Assembly (NCBI GenBank): GCA_900538545.1
Contig: UPYK01000002.1
Coordinates: 124,001 to 188,000, forward strand
Source: an uncultured Eggerthella sp.
GTDB lineage: Bacteria; Actinomycetota; Coriobacteriia; Coriobacteriales; Eggerthellaceae
Reading direction: 5' to 3'
DNA: 64,000 nt
Shown: positions 59,082 through 64,000 of the stretch, piece after piece
Position numbering within the stretch: the first letter of the stretch is position 1
Layout: each line of letters begins with the position of its first letter
Notes under the pieces: model-generated
What the model was told of the DNA's origin: nothing
Database searches by the model: none
Seen by the model: the letters and a program-made list of their open reading frames with translations, nothing else
Position numbers and translations under genes: made by a program

Positions 59082-60656
59082 ATGAGCGCCCAAGGTACGC
59101 GCCAGACAGCGCAAGCACCGGAGACCCTCTTCGATCAGGCGAGCAATTCACAGGATTCCTATGTGATCGCACTCGACCAAGGAACTACTTCATCCAGGGC
59201 AGTGCTGGTGGATCGCAGCGGAGCCATTCGCGCGATCACGCAAAGCCCCTTCCCGCAGATATTTCCTCGTCCAGGCTGGGTGGAGCATGATCCCAAAGAC
59301 ATCCTTTCGAGCCAGCTCAAAGTGCTCACTGAGCTGCTCGTTTCGCAGGGGTTGAGCCCTGAGGATATCGATAGCATCGGCATCACCAACCAGCGCGAGA
59401 CGACCATCGTTTGGAATCGCCACACGGGTGAGCCGGTTCACAACGCGATCGTATGGCAGTGTCGCAGAACAGCGGAAGCGATCGATGAGCTGAAGCAAGA
59501 CGAGACCATCGTGGAAGAGATCCGTTCGCGCACAGGTCTTATTCCCGATGCCTATTTTTCGGCGAGCAAGATCGCTTGGATCCTCGATAACGTCGAAGGC
59601 GCGCGCGAAGCGGCGCAAGCGGGCGACCTGCTGTTCGGCACCGTGGATACGTGGCTCATCTGGAATCTCACCCAAGGGCGCGTGCATGCGACCGACTATA
59701 CGAATGCCAGCCGTACGATGCTCTTCAACATCAACACGGGCGAATGGGACGGCTGGTTGTGCGAGCTGTTTTCGATCCCGCCAGCTATGCTTCCCGAAGT
59801 GCGGCCTTCTTCGGGCAATTTCGGGCGAACGAGCAACGACATCCTGCCAGGCGGCATCCCGCTTACGGGGGTTGCGGGCGACCAGCAGGCGGCGCTCTTC
59901 GGCCAGTGTTGCTTTGCGCCAGGGGAAGCGAAATCGACCTTCGGCACCGGGTGCTTCATGCTCATGAACATCGGCACGGAGCCAGCGCTCTCGCATCATG
60001 GCTTGCTCACGACCATCGCAGCTTCGGCTTCGGGCGCGGAGGGGCTCGAGTACGCGCTCGAAGGCAGCGTGTTCATGGGTGGAGCGCTCATCCAGTGGCT
60101 CGAGGAAGGCCTGGGCCTTATCGATGATCCCGCAAGCACCTCGGCGCTCGCGCAAAGCGTGCCGGACTCTCACGGCGTCTATGTGGTGCCCGCCTTCACG
60201 GGCCTTGGCGCTCCGTATTGGGACGCGGACGCACGGGGAGCGATCTTCGGCCTCACGCGCGGTGTTGAACGGGCGCATCTGGTGCGCGCCTGCCTTGAGG
60301 CGCAGGGCTATCAGGTCTACGATGTGCTGCGCGCCATGGAGCTCGACACGGGAATCAAGCTGGGCCAACTGCATGTTGACGGCGGCGTGAGCCAGAACGA
60401 TTTTCTCATGCAGTTCTGCGCCGACATCCTCGCAACGCCGCTCGCACGTCCCGCGATCGTTGAGAGCACGGCTTTGGGCGCGGCATTCCTGGCGGGGCTT
60501 TCGAGCGGGTTTTGGCGCGACAAGGAGGAATTGCGCCTGCTTCGCCAAGGTGCGTTCGTCTTCCAGCCCAAACTTACTGCAGCCGAGCGGGAAGAGTTGC
60601 TCGCAGACTGGAATGATTGCGTTTGTCGTACGAAGTCCGATTCGCCTTACGTATAA
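59082..60656 (+). CDS. glpK: Glycerol kinase
   Basis: 524 residues. It converts glycerol to sn-glycerol-3-phosphate with ATP. Family signatures are full: YVIALDQGTTSSRAVLVD, GWVEHDPKDI, ITNQRETTIVWNRHTGEP, VYVVPAFTGLGAPYWD, and GGVSQNDFLMQFCADI. The first 24 residues (SAQGTRQTAQAPETLFDQAS) are extra. Coupled to the lipase-like gene upstream; no glpF or glpD is seen here. Confidence 0.97.
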   Translation: MSAQGTRQTAQAPETLFDQASNSQDSYVIALDQGTTSSRAVLVDRSGAIRAITQSPFPQIFPRPGWVEHDPKDILSSQLKVLTELLVSQGLSPEDIDSIGITNQRETTIVWNRHTGEPVHNAIVWQCRRTAEAIDELKQDETIVEEIRSRTGLIPDAYFSASKIAWILDNVEGAREAAQAGDLLFGTVDTWLIWNLTQGRVHATDYTNASRTMLFNINTGEWDGWLCELFSIPPAMLPEVRPSSGNFGRTSNDILPGGIPLTGVAGDQQAALFGQCCFAPGEAKSTFGTGCFMLMNIGTEPALSHHGLLTTIAASASGAEGLEYALEGSVFMGGALIQWLEEGLGLIDDPASTSALAQSVPDSHGVYVVPAFTGLGAPYWDADARGAIFGLTRGVERAHLVRACLEAQGYQVYDVLRAMELDTGIKLGQLHVDGGVSQNDFLMQFCADILATPLARPAIVESTALGAAFLAGLSSGFWRDKEELRLLRQGAFVFQPKLTAAEREELLADWNDCVCRTKSDSPYV

Positions 60657-60739
60657 TGAGAGCAATGCTTTTTCGAGCATTCATTTGCCGTCTTGCGCCG
60701 CTATCGTGGTGGCGCTCATAACCAGGAAGAAGGAAGGTC

Positions 60740-61180
60740 ATGATCATCTCGCTCGGTTCCGATCATGCAGGGTTCGAACAGAAGGCTGCGCTGGCTGCGT
60801 TCCTTGTCGATGAAGGTCATGATGTGATCGATCGTGGGCCAGAGAACGATGATCGCGTTGACTATCCCGATTATGCGCTTTGTGTTGCGCGCGATGTTGC
60901 TGAAGGGGCAGCCGACTACGGCATCCTCGTTTGCGGAACGGGTATCGGCATGGCTATGGCAGCCGATAAAGTGCCAGGGATTCGTGCGGCAAATATCGTG
61001 AACACTGAATTCGCTGCGCTTTGTCGTGAACATAACGATGCCAACGTTCTCACGCTCTCTGGGCGCTTCGTGAGCCTGGAGGACAACAAGGAGATCGTGC
61101 GCGTGTTCCTCTCGACCGCGTTCGGCGGTGGACGCCATGCGCAGCGCGTGGAAAAGATCATGGCGCTCGATGAACTTTAA
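60740..61180 (+). CDS. rpiB: Ribose-5-phosphate isomerase B
   Basis: 146 residues. SLGSDHAGFEQK at the start, the catalytic segment ILVCGTGIGMAMAADK (about 57-72) and RAANIVNTEF match the RpiB/LacAB family. It interconverts ribose-5-phosphate and ribulose-5-phosphate. AAGGAAGGTC precedes the ATG. A lipoprotein gene starts 29 bases on. Confidence 0.95.
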   Translation: MIISLGSDHAGFEQKAALAAFLVDEGHDVIDRGPENDDRVDYPDYALCVARDVAEGAADYGILVCGTGIGMAMAADKVPGIRAANIVNTEFAALCREHNDANVLTLSGRFVSLEDNKEIVRVFLSTAFGGGRHAQRVEKIMALDEL

Positions 61181-61209
61181 GGCTTAGCGCGAAAGAAAGG
61201 CGAAACTCG

Positions 61210-61959
61210 ATGAAACGAACCATATCATCAGCAAAGACGCTTCAGGGCAAGTCGCGCGTTCTCGCGTGTGCAGTCGCGGTTGCAATGTGCGCGCTCATGG
61301 CGTGCATGGCGTTCGCACTTTCTGGTTGCAAGCCTCCTCAAGGTCAGCTTGCCGCTAATGCCGCGTTGGCTGAAATGAGCGCGATTCAACAGAAGAACCC
61401 TGAGTCGATCAGCTATCTGCCTGAGGTCTCGCAGGCCAAAGAGCTTGAGCAAATCGGCATTTCACAGGAAGAATTCTTCGACTGGTGGCTTGATGGCTTC
61501 ACTTCCAGCTTGGGCGAGGTTGAGATGAACGGCGAAGAGAACGATGCGAAGATCTTCGCCTCCATCACCTGCAGGCAACTCGAGCCCGTCATCAAGCAAT
61601 GGTCGAACGAGTATGTTGCTTGGCTGCTCGAGAACAAAGCAGCGATCGAGGCAGGTACAACGGAAGACCCGCTGGAATACGGCAGGAATCTGCTGAAGAG
61701 CATCTTCGAGAACACTGAGCCAACGCTTTGCCAGACCGAGATCCACCTTCACAAATACGATGATGACTGGAGCGTGGTGGGCGATCAAGATAACGGCGTG
61801 TACCGCGATGCGCTGTTGGGTTCGGTCGACAACCTTTCCGGTTACTATAGTGCGCCGATCGCAGAGCTTACCGAGCTGCATGTTGCTCTGCCCGCGGATG
61901 GAGCAGAGGCACAAGAACAGGCGCAAACTGAAGGCGAAAACGACAGTTCAGGCGAATAA
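61210..61959 (+). CDS. Lipoprotein of unknown function
   Basis: 249 residues. A basic, hydrophobic leader ends in the lipobox LSGC with C40 as the lipidated residue. The body is mostly helical and acidic (FFDWWLDGFTSSLGEVEMNG; TCRQLEPVIKQWSNEYVAWL) and ends in a Gln/Glu/Ser-rich tail. No family recognised, though it looks like the DUF-type lipoproteins common in Coriobacteriia. AAAGAAAGG precedes the ATG. It lies between rpiB and glyA on the same strand. Confidence 0.75.
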   Translation: MKRTISSAKTLQGKSRVLACAVAVAMCALMACMAFALSGCKPPQGQLAANAALAEMSAIQQKNPESISYLPEVSQAKELEQIGISQEEFFDWWLDGFTSSLGEVEMNGEENDAKIFASITCRQLEPVIKQWSNEYVAWLLENKAAIEAGTTEDPLEYGRNLLKSIFENTEPTLCQTEIHLHKYDDDWSVVGDQDNGVYRDALLGSVDNLSGYYSAPIAELTELHVALPADGAEAQEQAQTEGENDSSGE

Positions 61960-62049
61960 CAGATCAAGCAGTCTACTACGAGAGCAACCCGGGCGCAGTG
62001 AGCGCACCATCGTGAAGCAGCAGCGCTTCACCCACGAAAGGAGAAAGGC

Positions 62050-63300
<1,251 letters not shown>

Positions 63301-63551
63301 TTAGACAGGTTGGGCGCAGGGGTCTTCCCCTTCTGCTCGACGCGCAGTTCCGCACGAGGAGTTTTCTCGTTTAAACTCTTTGAAACGAGAAAACGACGAG
63401 CTCAGGACTGTTTGAGCATCGAGTAGGAGGGGTGGGGCCCTGCGCCACGTAATATCTTAAGCAAGGGAACCCTTCTTCTCTTCTAGGAAAAACTATCTTA
63501 GGGTTGAAGTAAAGAGAGGCTTCTTCGGCGAGTAGAGGATAAGAGATAACT
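63301..63551. other. Intergenic region between glyA and upp
   Basis: 251 bases. A GCAGGGG/CCCCTTCTGC hairpin at 63316-63336 may terminate glyA, and a perfect 12-base hairpin lies at 63361-63394. Confidence 0.45.
63361..63394. repeat. Perfect inverted repeat in the upp leader region
   Basis: GTTTTCTCGTTT (63361-63372), ten-base loop, AAACGAGAAAAC (63383-63394). The stem is AT-rich with no T tract. A possible operator or leader structure for upp. Confidence 0.45.
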
Positions 63552-64000
63552 ATGGAGACTATGCAGGAAATCAAAGAGCAGTACGCCGACCGCCTGGTCG
63601 TGATCGATCATCCGCTCGTTGAGCATAAACTCTCTGTCCTGCGCGACAAGAATACGCCGAGCAACATCTTCCGCGAAGCGCTGCGCGAGATCGCCCTTTT
63701 GGAGGTCTATGAGGCAACGCGTACCCTCGCTACTTCGCCGATCGACATCGAAACACCCATTGCTTGTGCGCACTGCCAAACCATCAAAGGCAAAGAGCCG
63801 GTCATCATCCCTATCTTGCGCGCTGGTCTTGCGATGCAAGAAGCGTTCATGGATCTCATTCCCACGGCGCAGATCGCACACCTCGGGATGAAGCGCGATG
63901 AAGCGACCCACGAACCCTATCTGTATTATGCGAACATCCCCGCTTCGGTTGCCGAGCGCTCTGTTCTTCTTGTCGATCCTATGCTCGCTACGGGCGGTTC
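63552..64000 (+). CDS. upp: Uracil phosphoribosyltransferase, N-terminal part (runs off the right edge)
   Basis: 149 residues seen. The family reads IDHPLVEHKLSVLRDKNTP, then PILRAGLAMQEAFMD, and the PRPP-binding VDPMLATGG at the edge. It makes UMP from uracil and PRPP. Start may be the ATG at 63552 or that at 63561; the latter has GGAG three bases upstream. Partial gene. Confidence 0.93.
   Translation, partial: METMQEIKEQYADRLVVIDHPLVEHKLSVLRDKNTPSNIFREALREIALLEVYEATRTLATSPIDIETPIACAHCQTIKGKEPVIIPILRAGLAMQEAFMDLIPTAQIAHLGMKRDEATHEPYLYYANIPASVAERSVLLVDPMLATGG

Overview
The window looks like chromosomal DNA of a gut or oral actinobacterium of the class Coriobacteriia, most likely an Eggerthellaceae relative. 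The reasons are several: a moderately GC-rich genome, class III CoA-transferases, old-yellow-enzyme reductases, ETF and OFA-type transporter genes in bulk, anaerobe genes (a superoxide-reductase-like protein and an iron-sulfur flavoprotein) and a surface protein with a non-canonical sorting signal. The assignment is inferred from gene content; no rRNA gene is present to test it. There is one tRNA and no CRISPR array, transposase or prophage.

Bases 1-29,210 form a catabolic/respiratory island. It starts with a partial LysR regulator divergent from a FldA/HadA-like CoA-transferase. Then come a TetR regulator, an OFA-family MFS carrier, a small membrane protein with an internal duplication, a racemase-like CaiB/BaiF protein, a second FldA-like CoA-transferase, a leftward block (acyl-CoA dehydrogenase, Gfo/Idh oxidoreductase, then an enoyl-CoA hydratase), an iron-sulfur flavoprotein, another acyl-CoA dehydrogenase translationally overlapped with a second small membrane protein, two more OFA carriers and a second TetR regulator. 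The last part is a long rightward unit: an enoate-reductase-type flavoenzyme, a CaiA-like dehydrogenase, a FixAB-like ETF, another dehydrogenase, a canonical ETF and a membrane ETF:menaquinone oxidoreductase (EMO-like). I read this as uptake of a carboxylic acid, activation by CoA transfer, racemisation or hydration, reduction or oxidation of the 2,3 bond, and electron exchange with the menaquinone pool. The substrate is unknown. Repeated palindromes in the island's promoters suggest one shared regulon.

Bases 29,300-39,050 are housekeeping: an IMP dehydrogenase of the Tritrichomonas type, a secreted coiled-coil/RlpA-like protein, leuS, a phosphoesterase, tRNA-Lys, and the infA-rpmJ-rpsM-rpsK-rpsD-rpoA-rplQ block. 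L17 carries an unusually long charged tail.

Bases 39,050-47,900 are an accessory stretch: a REPIN-like palindrome, a membrane protein with repeated Cys motifs, a RhuM-family protein convergent with a Fic protein, very small ORFs, an orphan EcfT, and a 1113-residue cell-wall protein. Bases 48,000-64,000 return to housekeeping and metabolism: enolase, alanine racemase, a family-4 uracil-DNA glycosylase, a NifU-like protein, small Cys-rich proteins, lgt, a desulfoferrodoxin-like protein, two flavoproteins (the second fused to a YrdC/Sua5 domain), a monoacylglycerol-lipase-like hydrolase next to glycerol kinase, rpiB, a lipoprotein, glyA and the start of upp.
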